A stretch of DNA of 64,000 bases from NCBI RefSeq assembly GCF_013374115.1, contig NZ_AP022673.1:1454501-1518500 (forward strand), given 5' to 3'. A program made the position numbers and the translations under genes. Shown here one piece after another: positions 46,351-56,101 of the stretch. A model generated the notes under the pieces. The model was not told the DNA's origin. It ran no database searches and saw only the letters and a list, made by a program, of their open reading frames with translations. The stretch's first letter is position 1. Each line of letters begins with the position of its first letter. The DNA comes from Sphingomonas sp. HMP9 (lineage in GTDB: Bacteria > Pseudomonadota > Alphaproteobacteria > Sphingomonadales > Sphingomonadaceae).

Positions 46351-47394
46351 ATGGCCTTCTACCACCCGATCCTGTTCCGCCTCGACGCCGAACGCGCGCA
46401 TAGCCTGACGATCGCCGCGCTCGCCGCATGGGGTAAGGCAGGCATGCCGCTCGCTCCCAACGTACCGAGGCTCGCGACGCGGGTAGCCGGGATCGAATTC
46501 TCCAACCCGATCGGACTGGCGGCGGGCGTAGACAAGGACGGCCGCGCGATCGCCGGGTTCTTTGGGCTCGGCTTTGGCAGCGTCGAGATCGGCACGCTCA
46601 CGCCGCTCGCGCAACCCGGCAATCCGAAGCCGCGTATCTTCCGACTTCCCGCGGACCGCGCGGTCATCAACCGTCTCGGCTTCAACAATGGTGGCCTCGA
46701 CGCGGCGCTCTCCCGCGCTTGCTCAACCGCGAACAAGGGATCGGGCGGCAAAGGCGTGCTCGGCATCAACGTCGGCGCCAACAAGGACGCCACTGATCGC
46801 ACCGCGGACTATGTCCACGGGGTGACTCGCGCCGCGCCGCACGCCGACTACATCACCATAAACATCAGCTCCCCCAACACCCCCGGCCTACGCGACCTCC
46901 AGCATGGCGCAGCGCTGCGCGACCTGCTCGCCGCCTGCACCGCCATGAAGAGTGACACGCCGATCTTCCTCAAGGTCGCCCCCGACCTCGAACCCGCCGA
47001 CATCGACGACATCGCCCGCGCCGCGCTCGACAACCGCATCGATGCCCTGATCGTCAACAACACGACGATCTCTCGTCCCGGCTTGCGTTCGGCCCAGGCC
47101 AAGGAGACCGGCGGACTGTCCGGCGCCCCCCTCGCTCCGCTCGCTCGCCAGCGCCTCGCAGATTTTCGCAAGGCGACCGGCGCAGCGATCCCCCTGATAT
47201 CCGTCGGCGGGATGGACAGCGGCACCGAAGCCTATGCCCGCCTCCGCGCCGGCGCGAGCCTCGTCCAGCTTTATACCGCGCTGGTCTACGAGGGCCCGGG
47301 CCTGCCCGCCCGCATCCTGCGCGAGCTGGACGCGCTGCTGACCCGCGACGGCTTTGCGAGCGTCGCCGACGCGGTGGGGGTCGACGCCCGCTAG
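46351..47394 (+). CDS. pyrD: Dihydroorotate dehydrogenase (quinone)
   Basis: Class 2, membrane-associated flavoenzyme of pyrimidine synthesis. 347 residues; N-terminal helical extension for quinone access, then FSNPIGLAAGVDKDGRAI, INRLGFNNGGLD, TINISSPNTPG with the catalytic serine, and SVGGMDSGTEAYARLRAGAS for FMN phosphate. AAGGATGAGCA precedes the ATG. Confidence 0.95.
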   Translation: MAFYHPILFRLDAERAHSLTIAALAAWGKAGMPLAPNVPRLATRVAGIEFSNPIGLAAGVDKDGRAIAGFFGLGFGSVEIGTLTPLAQPGNPKPRIFRLPADRAVINRLGFNNGGLDAALSRACSTANKGSGGKGVLGINVGANKDATDRTADYVHGVTRAAPHADYITINISSPNTPGLRDLQHGAALRDLLAACTAMKSDTPIFLKVAPDLEPADIDDIARAALDNRIDALIVNNTTISRPGLRSAQAKETGGLSGAPLAPLARQRLADFRKATGAAIPLISVGGMDSGTEAYARLRAGASLVQLYTALVYEGPGLPARILRELDALLTRDGFASVADAVGVDAR

Positions 47395-47405
47395 GCTCTT
47401 ACTGT

Positions 47406-47434
47406 CGTCATCCTGGGTCGAGCCCAGGATGACG
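47406..47434. repeat. Short palindrome, family B-like (copy 4)
   Basis: CGTCATCCTGGG and CCCAGGATGACG around a 5-base loop, 12 bases after pyrD. It is the outer arm of the B element without the second half, or could act as a terminator hairpin. Confidence 0.7.
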
Positions 47435-47489
47435 GAGAGTTTGCGGCGATGCCTTGCCTCATACTCGAACCGCGTTACGCTCACTGGCG

Positions 47490-49232
47490 ATGAAGACCTC
47501 TCTCCTAGCACTCGCCCTTCTCGTCCCAACCGCCGCCACAGAGGCGCGCCGACCTGCCCCCGCCCCCGCAAAAGACCAGGGCATGGTCAGCGCCGCAGAC
47601 CCCCGCGCGGCGGCCGCCGGCGTCGAGATCCTCCGCGCCGGCGGCAGCGCCACCGATGCGGCGATCGCGACGATGCTCGCCCTCAATGTCGTCGAGCCGC
47701 AGAGCTCGGGGATCGGCGGCGGGAGCTTCTGGGTCTCGCACGCCGCCAGCGGCGCGCTCAGCACGATCGACGCACGCGAAGAGGCCCCTGCCGCCGCCGA
47801 TGCGCGCTGGTTCTACGCCCCCGACGGCACCCCGCTGAGCCACAACGACGCGGTCCCCGGCGGCCGCAGCGTCGGCATTCCCGGCGCACTACGCGGCATG
47901 GCGCTCGCGCACCGCGCGTCAGGCAAGCTCGCCTGGGCGCAACTATTTGCCCCTGCGATCCGCCTCGCGACCAACGGCTTCCAAGCCTCCCCGCGCCTCG
48001 TCAACGGCATGAAGACCTATGGAGACCACGTCACGCCCGAGACGCGGAAACTCTTCTCCGCCCCCGACGGTTCGCCGGTCGCGATCGGCGCTACGATCAA
48101 GAACCCGGCCCAGGCGGCCCTCCTCCAGCGCATCGCCACCCAAGGCCCCGACAGCTTCTACGTCGGTCCCGAAGCGCAGAAGATCGTCACCGCGGTCAAC
48201 ACCGCCGCGCGCAACCCATCGAAGATGACGCTCGGCGACCTCGCCAGCTACGACGCCAAATCACGGCCGCCAGTCTGCGTCAAATACCGCGTGTACCGGG
48301 TCTGCGGGATGGGCCCGCCCTCGTCCGGCGGCATCACCGTGCTGATGATCCTCAAGCAGCTCGAACGCTTCGATATGACCAAGCTCGGCAAGGACAGCGC
48401 GCAGGCCTGGCATGTGTTCGCCGAATCCTCGCGCCTTGCCTACGCCGATCGCGACCTGTACGTCGGCGATCCCGATTTCGTCCGCGTACCGGTGCACGGC
48501 ATGCTCGACGCCAAGTATCTCGCGTCGCGCTCGGCCATGATCTCCCCCACCACGACGATGGCGACCATCGCGCCTGGCTCGCCCCCCGGCGCGCCCGCCC
48601 GAACCCGCGCGCCGGTCAGCGAAGTGCCCGGCACTACCGACATCGCCACCGTGGATGCGCGTGGCAACGTCGTCGAGGTGACCACCACCGTTGAGGGCTA
48701 TTTCGGCTCCGGCATCACCGTCGACGGCACCGTCCTCAACAACCAGCTGACCGATTTCGACATCGTCCCCGAGAAGGACGGTGCCCTCGTCGCCAACCGC
48801 GTCGAGGGCGGCAAGCGGCCGCGCAGCTCGATGAGCCCGACGATCGTCTACGGCCCCGACGGCAAGGTCCGCCTTGCCGTCGGGGCCGCGGGCGGCTCGA
48901 CGATCATCGCCCAGGTGGCAAAGGCGATCATTGGCGTGGTCGACTGGAAACTCTCCGCGCAGGACTCGATCGCGCTCGGCCTACTCTATGCGCCCGGTCA
49001 CGTCGCAGCGGCAGAACAGGGCACCCAGCGCGAGGCGATGGTCCCCGCGTTGCAGGCACTCGGCGAGACCGTGCAGGTCGCGGCGTTGGGCCTGAAGGCG
49101 AATGCGATCGAGCGCGTCGGCGGCAAATGGGTCGGCGCGGCGGATCCCCGCAGCGAAGGCGTCGCGATGAGCCAGGACGGCACGGTCACCCAGATCATAC
49201 GCGTCGGCGCCCTCCAGCGCGCGCCGGAGTAA
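47490..49232 (+). CDS. ggt: Gamma-glutamyltransferase
   Basis: Periplasmic enzyme that cleaves glutathione and gamma-glutamyl compounds; made as a proenzyme that cuts itself into two subunits. The 580-residue protein has a signal peptide (MKTSLLALALLVPTAATEA), the large-subunit start QGMVSAADPRAAAAGVEILR, PPSSGGI, and PGTTDIATVDARGN, where T382 is the self-cleavage nucleophile paired with T383. RPRSSMSPTIVY follows. The usual TTHYS motif is TTDIA here. Confidence 0.9.
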   Translation: MKTSLLALALLVPTAATEARRPAPAPAKDQGMVSAADPRAAAAGVEILRAGGSATDAAIATMLALNVVEPQSSGIGGGSFWVSHAASGALSTIDAREEAPAAADARWFYAPDGTPLSHNDAVPGGRSVGIPGALRGMALAHRASGKLAWAQLFAPAIRLATNGFQASPRLVNGMKTYGDHVTPETRKLFSAPDGSPVAIGATIKNPAQAALLQRIATQGPDSFYVGPEAQKIVTAVNTAARNPSKMTLGDLASYDAKSRPPVCVKYRVYRVCGMGPPSSGGITVLMILKQLERFDMTKLGKDSAQAWHVFAESSRLAYADRDLYVGDPDFVRVPVHGMLDAKYLASRSAMISPTTTMATIAPGSPPGAPARTRAPVSEVPGTTDIATVDARGNVVEVTTTVEGYFGSGITVDGTVLNNQLTDFDIVPEKDGALVANRVEGGKRPRSSMSPTIVYGPDGKVRLAVGAAGGSTIIAQVAKAIIGVVDWKLSAQDSIALGLLYAPGHVAAAEQGTQREAMVPALQALGETVQVAALGLKANAIERVGGKWVGAADPRSEGVAMSQDGTVTQIIRVGALQRAPE

Positions 49233-49245
49233 CGACCAAACTGCA

Positions 49246-49349
49246 CCTCCCCGGCGAAGGCCGGGGTCCAGTTGGGCAAGCTTGCTGATTGATGTTTGCG
49301 CGTCGTTACTGCGACCTTTCCAACTGGGCCCAGGCCTCCACCGGGGAGG
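49246..49349. repeat. Paired palindrome, family C (copy 3)
   Basis: Arms CCTCCCCGGCGAAGGCCGGG and GGCCCAGGCCTCCACCGGGG with inner CCAGTTGGG/CCAACTGGG. Core GCGCGTCGTTAC as in copy 2. Between ggt and the ligase gene. Confidence 0.8.
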
Positions 49350-49463
49350 CGTTCTACCCGGGTGCGGATGGGGTTGAGCCCCCGCCGGTTATGACGCACT
49401 AACCGTCCAACGCTCAGAATCGCCTCGCACAAGACGCAATGGCACAGCGCCCAGGGAGAGAGA

Positions 49464-51248
49464 ATGCCTCGCCAGCTCGAACGATTCCCGAACCTCGTCA
49501 CGATGTTCTTCGCGCGCGCCGCGGAGAAGGGCGATGCGCCGTTCCTGTGGACCAAAACCGGCGGCACGTGGGCGGCGACAAGCTGGGCGGATGCCGCGCG
49601 CCAGGTCGCCGCCCTCGCCACCGCGCTCACCGCGATCGGCCTCAAGCGCGGCGACCGCGTCATGCTGGTCGCCGAGAACCGCCCCGAATGGTGCCTCAGC
49701 GATCTTGCGATCATGGCGGCGGGCTGCGTCACCGTGCCGACCTACGTCACCAACACCGAACGCGACCACCTGCATATCATCGAGAATGCGGGCGCCTGCG
49801 CGATCATCGTCTCGACCGCGAAGCTCGCCAAGACTCTGCTCCCCGCCGTCCTCCGCTCGAACCAGGCGCACACGGTGATCGGGCTAGAGGACATGAAGGT
49901 CCCCGCCTCGATCGACTTCCACAACTGGCACGCGCTGATAGCGGCGCACCCGACCACGGCTGAAACCGCCGCCGCGCGTGCGGATTTCGAACGCGACGAC
50001 CTCGCCTGCATCATCTACACGAGCGGCACCGGCGGCGCACCGCGCGGGGTGATGCAGCACCACGGCGCGATCCTCCACAATTGCGCCGGCTGCGCGGCGG
50101 TGATCTCGGAGGATTTCGGCTGGGACGACGAGGTCTTCCTGTCGTTCCTCCCCTTGAGCCACGCGTACGAACACACGGGCGGCCAGCATTTCCCGATCTC
50201 GCTCGGCGGTCAGATCTATTACGCGGAAGGCCTCGAAAAGCTCGCCGCCAACATCGAGGAAACCCGCCCGACGATCATGTTCGTCGTCCCCCGCCTGTTC
50301 GAGGTCCTCCGCACGCGCATCTCGAAGACGATCGAGAAACAGGGTGGCGCGTCCGCCTATCTCCTGCGCCAGGCGCTCGACATCGGTGGCAAGCGTTACG
50401 CGGGTCGTCTCCGCCTGATCGACCGCCCCATGCAGGCCGCAGTCGCCACGCTGTTCAAGCCCAAGATCTCGAAGAAGTTCGGCGGCCGCCTGAAGGCGAT
50501 GATCTCCGGCGGCGCACCGCTCAACCCCGAGGTCGGCCTGTTCTTCGAGGCACTCGGCCTCACCTTCCTGCAAGGCTATGGCCAGACCGAAGCCGCGCCC
50601 GTCATCTCCTGCAACCGCCCCAAGGCCGGCGTCCGGATGGACTCGGTTGGCCCACCGCTCAAGGACACCGAAGTCCGCATCGCCGAGGACGGCGAGATCC
50701 TGGTCCGCGGCGAACTGGTCATGCACGGCTATTGGCGCAACGACGCCGAGACCGCGAAGGTGCTGAAAGACGGTTGGCTCCACACGGGCGATATCGGCGA
50801 GGTCGACGACCGTGGCCGGATCCGGATCACCGATCGCAAGAAGGACCTGATCATCAACGACAAGGGCGACAACGTCGCGCCCCAGAAGGTCGAGGGCATG
50901 CTGACGCTCCAGCCCGAGATCGCGCAGGCGATGATCGCCGGCGACAAGCGACCGTACATGGTCGCGTTGATCGTGCCAGATCCGGAGTGGACGCAGGAAT
51001 GGTGCGCGGGCAACGGCGACGCCTGCAGCTTCGCACGGCTTGCGGAGAACAGCGAGTTCCGGACCGCGTTGGGCGCGGCGGTCGAGCGCGTGAACAAGGA
51101 GCTGACGGTCACCGAACGCATCCGCCGCTTCGTGCTCGCGGACGGCCCCTTCACGATCGAGAACGAGCAACTGACGCCGAGCCTCAAGATCCGCCGCCAC
51201 GTCCTCAAACAGACCTACGGCGAAAGACTGGACGCCCTCTACTCATAA
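49464..51248 (+). CDS. AMP-dependent acyl-CoA synthetase (long-chain type)
   Basis: Adenylate-forming enzyme that activates a carboxylic acid, probably a long-chain fatty acid, to its CoA thioester. In 594 residues: the nucleotide loop IIYTSGTGGAPRGVMQHHGA, ISGGAPLNPEVGLFFEALGL, GYGQTEAAP and the hinge DRKKDLIINDKGDNVAPQKV. The pattern fits the FAA1/long-chain branch rather than acetyl-CoA synthetase. AGGGAGAGAG precedes the ATG. Substrate is inferred. Confidence 0.9.
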   Translation: MPRQLERFPNLVTMFFARAAEKGDAPFLWTKTGGTWAATSWADAARQVAALATALTAIGLKRGDRVMLVAENRPEWCLSDLAIMAAGCVTVPTYVTNTERDHLHIIENAGACAIIVSTAKLAKTLLPAVLRSNQAHTVIGLEDMKVPASIDFHNWHALIAAHPTTAETAAARADFERDDLACIIYTSGTGGAPRGVMQHHGAILHNCAGCAAVISEDFGWDDEVFLSFLPLSHAYEHTGGQHFPISLGGQIYYAEGLEKLAANIEETRPTIMFVVPRLFEVLRTRISKTIEKQGGASAYLLRQALDIGGKRYAGRLRLIDRPMQAAVATLFKPKISKKFGGRLKAMISGGAPLNPEVGLFFEALGLTFLQGYGQTEAAPVISCNRPKAGVRMDSVGPPLKDTEVRIAEDGEILVRGELVMHGYWRNDAETAKVLKDGWLHTGDIGEVDDRGRIRITDRKKDLIINDKGDNVAPQKVEGMLTLQPEIAQAMIAGDKRPYMVALIVPDPEWTQEWCAGNGDACSFARLAENSEFRTALGAAVERVNKELTVTERIRRFVLADGPFTIENEQLTPSLKIRRHVLKQTYGERLDALYS

Positions 51249-51249
51249 T

Positions 51250-51396
51250 TCCCTCGCCCCTACGGGGAGAGGGAGGGGCCCGCGCTTGCGGGTGGGAGGG
51301 AGAGGGGGAGTGAGGCTCAGGACGCTAATCCCACCTCCCCTCACCCTTCCGTCGTCAAGTGGCTCCTCCCTCCCTCTCCCCTGCAGGGAGAGGGAC
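51250..51396. repeat. Paired palindrome, family D (copy 5)
   Basis: CCCTCGCCCCTACGGGGAGA-type arm at the 5' end and CTCCCTCTCCCCTGCAGGGA at the 3' end, with GGTGGGAGG/CCACCTCCCC inside. It lies between the convergent ligase and peptidase genes. Confidence 0.75.
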
Positions 51397-51403
51397 TAGG
51401 CGG

Positions 51404-54322
51404 TCACTTCTTCACAGCAGCCGGCACGACCGCCATCGTCCAGTCCTTTTCCGGCCGCAGATACTTTGCCGCGGTCGCCTGCAACTCTACCGGCGTGGTC
51501 GCCACCAGATCGCTCGCGATCCGCTGCGTCGCCGCGATCCGGCGTGGGTCGAACGTCGCCCCACCCAGCTGCTGCAACCAGAACTGGTTCCCGGTCGAGG
51601 CGCGCAGGATATACTGCCCCATCGGCTTCTTGATCCGATCGAGTTCGTCCGCCGCGATCGGCGTCGACACCAGCTCGGCCGCGATCTGCCGCGCGATCTG
51701 GAAAAAGAACGACACCTTGTCCGGCGCGACCTGCCCGATCGCGACCATCCGCCCGCCCGTCGCCATCCCGACCGGCCACTGGCTCGACACGTTGGGGCTG
51801 TAGCTTGCGCCCGCCGCCTGCCGCAGTCGCTCGAACAGCCGATCGCTGAACACCTGCGCCAGGACGTCGAGACGGCGCGCCTCGACGATGTTGTCGATCC
51901 CGCCGCCGGTCGGCCAGGCGATCACCGCCGCCGCCTGGTTTTCAGGCCCGGTATGCGCACGCATCACCGGCGTCGCATTATGCGCGGGGAAGCCGACCGG
52001 CGCACCGACCGTCGACACCGCCGTCCGCGGCTTCATCGCGCCGAACGACTTGGCGACTGCCGCAATCGCGTCCTCGGTCTTCACGTCGCCAAAGATCGAG
52101 ACCTCGATCGGTCCGGTCTTCAGGATCGGTTCCCAGAATGCGCGGAAGTCCTTGGCATTCAGCGCTTCGACGGTCGGCTTCGACGGCGTCCCCCAACGTG
52201 GGTCGCCCGCGCGCAGCAAACCTTCGAGATCGCGCGACAACACGCCGTCGGGCGACGAATCATAGCCGGCAAATCCAGCCAGCGCGGCCACCCGGGCCCG
52301 CGCGACCGGCGCCGGATCCCAGGCCGGGACCGCAAGCTTGGCCGCCATCAGCCGCAGCTGATCGGCATAATCCGCCGGCGACGTGATCGCGCTGAGCGTG
52401 AACGCATCGTCGTCGATCCCGAAATCGAGTCCGATCCGCCGACCCGCCGTCAGCTGATCGAGATCGCCCTGGTCGAGCTTGCCGATACCACCCGCGACGA
52501 GCGCCAGATCGCCGGCCCAGGCCGGCGTCGGCCGGTTCGACGGGATCGCGGTATAGCCGCCCCCGAAGCGCACGCGCACATAGACGCGCCCGGTCTCGCC
52601 CGCATTGGGGAACAGCAGCACGCGCGTGCCGTTGGCGAAGTTCACCTGTTCCATGTCGAACGCGGTGATCTTCTCGCGGCTGGCGACCGTCCCCGGCTTG
52701 CCGAGCGACGGCAACTTCGAGAAATCGACCGCCGCCTGCGCCCGGCGCTTGCCCGCCAGCCCCGAAACGTCCGCCTTCAACGCCGTCGCCAGCTTGTTCG
52801 CAGCCCCCGCATCGGGCGTCTGCGTATTCACGAGCGCACGCGTGGCCGTGCCCTCGAAGATCGCCTTGCTCGACGCCAGCAGCGTGGCAGGCGTGAACAT
52901 GCCCTTCGCCTTGGCGTCCTGCAGGATCTTGTACGAGGTTTCCGGCCCCGCCACCGTCTCGCGGATGTCGAGCGCGCCGACCATGTCGTCCGCCTGCTTC
53001 GACCCGGCCTCGACCTTAGCGGTCTCGACGCTGGTCCGCATGATCGTGTCGAAATCGGCATATTCGCGGTCGACTTCGGCCTGGCTCGGCGCGTTGGTCT
53101 GCGCGTCGGCGATCACCGCGCGGACGTCTTTCAGCGCGGCCTCCCAGTCGGTGCCGATCGGCACGATGTTGACGCTGGTCAGGTTCGCCGAGCGCGACAC
53201 GTCGTCGATCGACACGCCCGACTGGAGGAAACTGCCACCCGCCCGCGCACGCGTTTCGAGGCGGCGACTGATCAGGCGGGTCGCGAGCACGTCGACCAAC
53301 CGCTTCTGGTTCATGATCGCGGTGTCGTCCTTATACTCCCAGGGGCGGACGACGCCGAGCGTCACCACCGCCGGGATGGCCGGCTCGGCGATCGTCGCGG
53401 AGACTGGCGCCTTCGCGTCGGGCTTGCCGAAGCTCGGCGCAGGCGTGACCGGGCCGATCCCCTTCCAGTCGGCGAAGTTCTTGACGATCAAACGACCGAA
53501 CAACGCCGGATCCATGTCGCCCGAGATGATGACGACGGTGTTCTCGGGTCGATACCAGCGATCGTGGAACGCCTTGACGGTAGCGCCGGTCGCGGCCTCA
53601 AGGGTCTTGATGTTGCCGATCGGCGAGCGATCCGCGAGCGGCTGTCCGGCGAAGAAGGTCGCACGAATCGCATCGCCGAAGCGCACCTGCGGCCCCGGCT
53701 GCTCGCGCTGTTCCGCCAGCACGACGGGCCGCTCGGCGGTGACCGACGCATCGGTGATCGTTGGCTTCTCCATCATGCCCGACATGATCTTCAGGCTCTC
53801 ATCGAGGCCAGATTCAGTTGCCGATGGCAGGTCGAGCTTGAACGTGGTCGAGGTCGGTGTGGTCTGCGCGTTGGTGTCCGAGCCGAAGGTCGCGCCAAAC
53901 CGCTGCCACACCCGCTTGGCCTCGCCGTCCGGCACATATTCGGAGCCGCGGAACGACAGATGCTCGATGAAATGCGCGAATCCGCGTTCGCTGTCGGTTT
54001 CGTTCAGCGATCCCGCATCGATCCGCACGCGCACCGACACCTGGCCCGGCGGCACGCCGTTCTTGCGCACCGCAAAGCGCATGCCGTTGGGCAAGGTCCC
54101 GAACTTCCACTCCGGGTCCCGGGTAAGATCGCTGCCCTTGTAGAGCCACGCGGTCGTATCGACACCCGGCAGTTCGGGAAGCGTCGGCGCCTCCTTGGCC
54201 CCATCCTTGGACGAGGTTGAAGCGGCCTGTTGCGTTGCCATCTGGCCGCTTGCCGGAATGGCCAGCCCAAGCACGAGGGGGAGCAGGACGGGAGCGCGAT
54301 ACAAGCGCGAGTAAGACACCAT
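51404..54322 (-). CDS. M16 family metallopeptidase (insulinase-like, tandem domains)
   Basis: Secreted or periplasmic zinc peptidase of 972 residues with a signal peptide (LYRAPVLLPLVLGLAIPASG). The first M16 domain carries the inverted zinc motif HFIEH at 117-121 within SERGFAHFIEHLSFRGSEYV. The second half (after about residue 530) is a non-catalytic M16 copy with the R/Y-type pattern (ARRLDVLAQVFSDRLFERLR), giving the usual single-chain clam-shell. The substrate is not known. A very long antisense frame overlaps it and is not a gene. Confidence 0.9.
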   Translation of the reverse strand: MVSYSRLYRAPVLLPLVLGLAIPASGQMATQQAASTSSKDGAKEAPTLPELPGVDTTAWLYKGSDLTRDPEWKFGTLPNGMRFAVRKNGVPPGQVSVRVRIDAGSLNETDSERGFAHFIEHLSFRGSEYVPDGEAKRVWQRFGATFGSDTNAQTTPTSTTFKLDLPSATESGLDESLKIMSGMMEKPTITDASVTAERPVVLAEQREQPGPQVRFGDAIRATFFAGQPLADRSPIGNIKTLEAATGATVKAFHDRWYRPENTVVIISGDMDPALFGRLIVKNFADWKGIGPVTPAPSFGKPDAKAPVSATIAEPAIPAVVTLGVVRPWEYKDDTAIMNQKRLVDVLATRLISRRLETRARAGGSFLQSGVSIDDVSRSANLTSVNIVPIGTDWEAALKDVRAVIADAQTNAPSQAEVDREYADFDTIMRTSVETAKVEAGSKQADDMVGALDIRETVAGPETSYKILQDAKAKGMFTPATLLASSKAIFEGTATRALVNTQTPDAGAANKLATALKADVSGLAGKRRAQAAVDFSKLPSLGKPGTVASREKITAFDMEQVNFANGTRVLLFPNAGETGRVYVRVRFGGGYTAIPSNRPTPAWAGDLALVAGGIGKLDQGDLDQLTAGRRIGLDFGIDDDAFTLSAITSPADYADQLRLMAAKLAVPAWDPAPVARARVAALAGFAGYDSSPDGVLSRDLEGLLRAGDPRWGTPSKPTVEALNAKDFRAFWEPILKTGPIEVSIFGDVKTEDAIAAVAKSFGAMKPRTAVSTVGAPVGFPAHNATPVMRAHTGPENQAAAVIAWPTGGGIDNIVEARRLDVLAQVFSDRLFERLRQAAGASYSPNVSSQWPVGMATGGRMVAIGQVAPDKVSFFFQIARQIAAELVSTPIAADELDRIKKPMGQYILRASTGNQFWLQQLGGATFDPRRIAATQRIASDLVATTPVELQATAAKYLRPEKDWTMAVVPAAVKK

Positions 54323-54470
54323 CGCGCACCTGTAGCGGTCGCGGACGTCGCTCGCCAGTGCCCTGCCTTCGTACCGGGCGTGCGGATGCCATCATTTCGT
54401 CCAACACTGCCGGTATATCGTGTCCAAACAAGGGGATCGGCGCCGCAGCGTGCCAGGATACAGGGTAGAG

Positions 54471-55334
54471 ATGACGGTCGAAGCCGAACTGGGGCAGTCT
54501 TCATTGTGGCGGGAATCGGGCGTAATAGGCGCCCAGCGTGGCGTTCGCGTGCCCGATCTCAACGTCATCTCCGGCGCGCCCAAGCCCGGCGCGCCGATGG
54601 TCGCCGAATTCAATCGCCCGCTCATCATCCGCGCCGGCAAGCATCTGCGCGGCGTGTTCGACCGGATGATCGCGTCGTCCTCGCTGGTCGCCAACGATCC
54701 CGTACTCGATGTCCGCGACTTCGCCTGGACCGCGGACCTGCGCGAGAACTGGGCCGAGATCCGCGACGAGGCGGTGCGCGTGGCGCTGCAAGGCGAAGCA
54801 TCGCCCAGCCTCGCGACGATCTCGCCCGATCACCGCTCGATCGCCGAAATCGACAAGTGGCGCTCGTTCTTCCTCTACGGCTACGGCTACCCGATCGAGG
54901 AGAGCCTCGCGCGCTGTCCGCGTACCGCCGCCGCCGTCGCGCGCATCCCCGGTCTCAACAGCGCGTTCTTCTCGATCCTGGCGCCGGGCACGCATATTCC
55001 CGAGCATCGCGGCGTGACCAAGGGGCTGATCACCTGCCATCTGGGCCTGATCGTACCGCGCGACGGCGACGTCCGGATGCGCGTCCACGATCGCACCGTC
55101 CGCTGGGCGGAGGGCGAGACTCTGGTGTTCGACGACACCTACCAGCATGAGGTGTGGAACGACACGAGCGGGACGCGGGTGGTGTTGCTGATCCAGTTCG
55201 AACGCCCGTTGCGCAACCCGGGCAAGTGGATCGCCGACCTGTTCCTGGGGATCGTGCGCCGTTCGGCATTCGTCCAGGATGCGGTGCGCAACATCGGCAG
55301 CTGGAACGCCGCGGTGAAACAGCTCGACGTCTGA
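54471..55334 (+). CDS. Aspartyl/asparaginyl beta-hydroxylase domain protein
   Basis: Fe(II)/2-oxoglutarate dioxygenase of the AspH family, 287 residues. The ferrous and 2-oxoglutarate ligands fit IPEHRGVTKGLITCHLGLIV with its histidines, the middle RVHDRTVRWAEGETLVFDDT, and YQHEVWNDTSGTRVVLLIQF with the second histidine and arginine. There is no N-terminal membrane segment, unlike the lipid A hydroxylase LpxO, so the substrate stays open. I use the ATG at 54471; a GTG at 54420 is possible. Confidence 0.8.
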   Translation: MTVEAELGQSSLWRESGVIGAQRGVRVPDLNVISGAPKPGAPMVAEFNRPLIIRAGKHLRGVFDRMIASSSLVANDPVLDVRDFAWTADLRENWAEIRDEAVRVALQGEASPSLATISPDHRSIAEIDKWRSFFLYGYGYPIEESLARCPRTAAAVARIPGLNSAFFSILAPGTHIPEHRGVTKGLITCHLGLIVPRDGDVRMRVHDRTVRWAEGETLVFDDTYQHEVWNDTSGTRVVLLIQFERPLRNPGKWIADLFLGIVRRSAFVQDAVRNIGSWNAAVKQLDV

Positions 55335-55528
55335 GCTTTCCCCAGGCGCCTATTCCTAGCTCCTGCACCTCCGTCACAACAGCTTTCGCTAGGGTGACGG
55401 ACCGTTGGATTGGGGTGGTACCTCAAGCGTGTCCTCCCTTACCTAATCGAGCCTTCCCGCATCCCGGGAAAGAAACCGTTTCCCGTTCCGCGCTTGATCC
55501 CCTGCCCCGGTCGGGCCACATGCGCTGC

Positions 55529-56101
55529 ATGCTTATCGAAACGGAATCCACCCCGAACCCCTCGACGCTGAAGTTCCTGCCGGGACGTACCGTCATGGAC
55601 GCCGGCACGCGCGACTTCGCCACGCCCGAGGAAGCCGAGACCAGTCCGCTGGCCGAGGCGATCTTCAACCTGGGCGACGTGACCGGCGTGTTCTTCGGCC
55701 GCGACTTCGTGTCGGTGACCGCGGGGCCGGGCGTCGCCTGGTCGGACCTCAAGCCCGACGTGCTCGCGATCCTGCTCGATCACTTCTCGGCCGCGATGCC
55801 GCTGTTCAAGCCCGCGCGTGCCGGCTTCTCGGTGCCGTCGGACGAGCCGGCTCTGTCGGACGACCCCGCCGATGCGGATATCGTCGCTCAGATCCGCGAG
55901 CTGATCGACACGCGCGTACGCCCTGCGGTGGCGAACGACGGTGGCGATATCGTTTATCGTGGCTTCGACAAGGGCAAGGTGTTCCTTCAGTTGCAGGGCG
56001 CCTGCGCCGGCTGCCCGTCGTCGAGCGCGACGCTCAAGAACGGCATCGAGCAGCTGCTGAAATACTACGTCCCCGAAGTCACCGAAGTGAGAGCCGTCTG
56101 A
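55529..56101 (+). CDS. Nfu-type Fe-S cluster carrier
   Basis: Fe-S carrier with an N-terminal Nfu_N domain (STPNPSTLKFLPG start) and a C-terminal NifU domain whose CAGC (C159, C162) binds a bridging cluster in a dimer. 190 residues. The ATG at 55529 is taken; 55520 is nine bases upstream in frame. Its stop overlaps the next start by one base, linking it to the nitroreductase gene. Together with SUF it serves Fe-S proteins. Confidence 0.92.
   Translation: MLIETESTPNPSTLKFLPGRTVMDAGTRDFATPEEAETSPLAEAIFNLGDVTGVFFGRDFVSVTAGPGVAWSDLKPDVLAILLDHFSAAMPLFKPARAGFSVPSDEPALSDDPADADIVAQIRELIDTRVRPAVANDGGDIVYRGFDKGKVFLQLQGACAGCPSSSATLKNGIEQLLKYYVPEVTEVRAV

Noticed and set aside
51359..54220. 953-residue open frame antisense to the M16 peptidase
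   Set aside because: Arg/Asp/His-rich low-complexity product with no recognisable domain; the M16 gene opposite has a signal peptide and zinc motif.
54471..55334. Naming the Asp/Asn hydroxylase LpxO
   Set aside because: LpxO proteins carry an N-terminal membrane segment that is absent here, so lipid A as substrate is unsupported.
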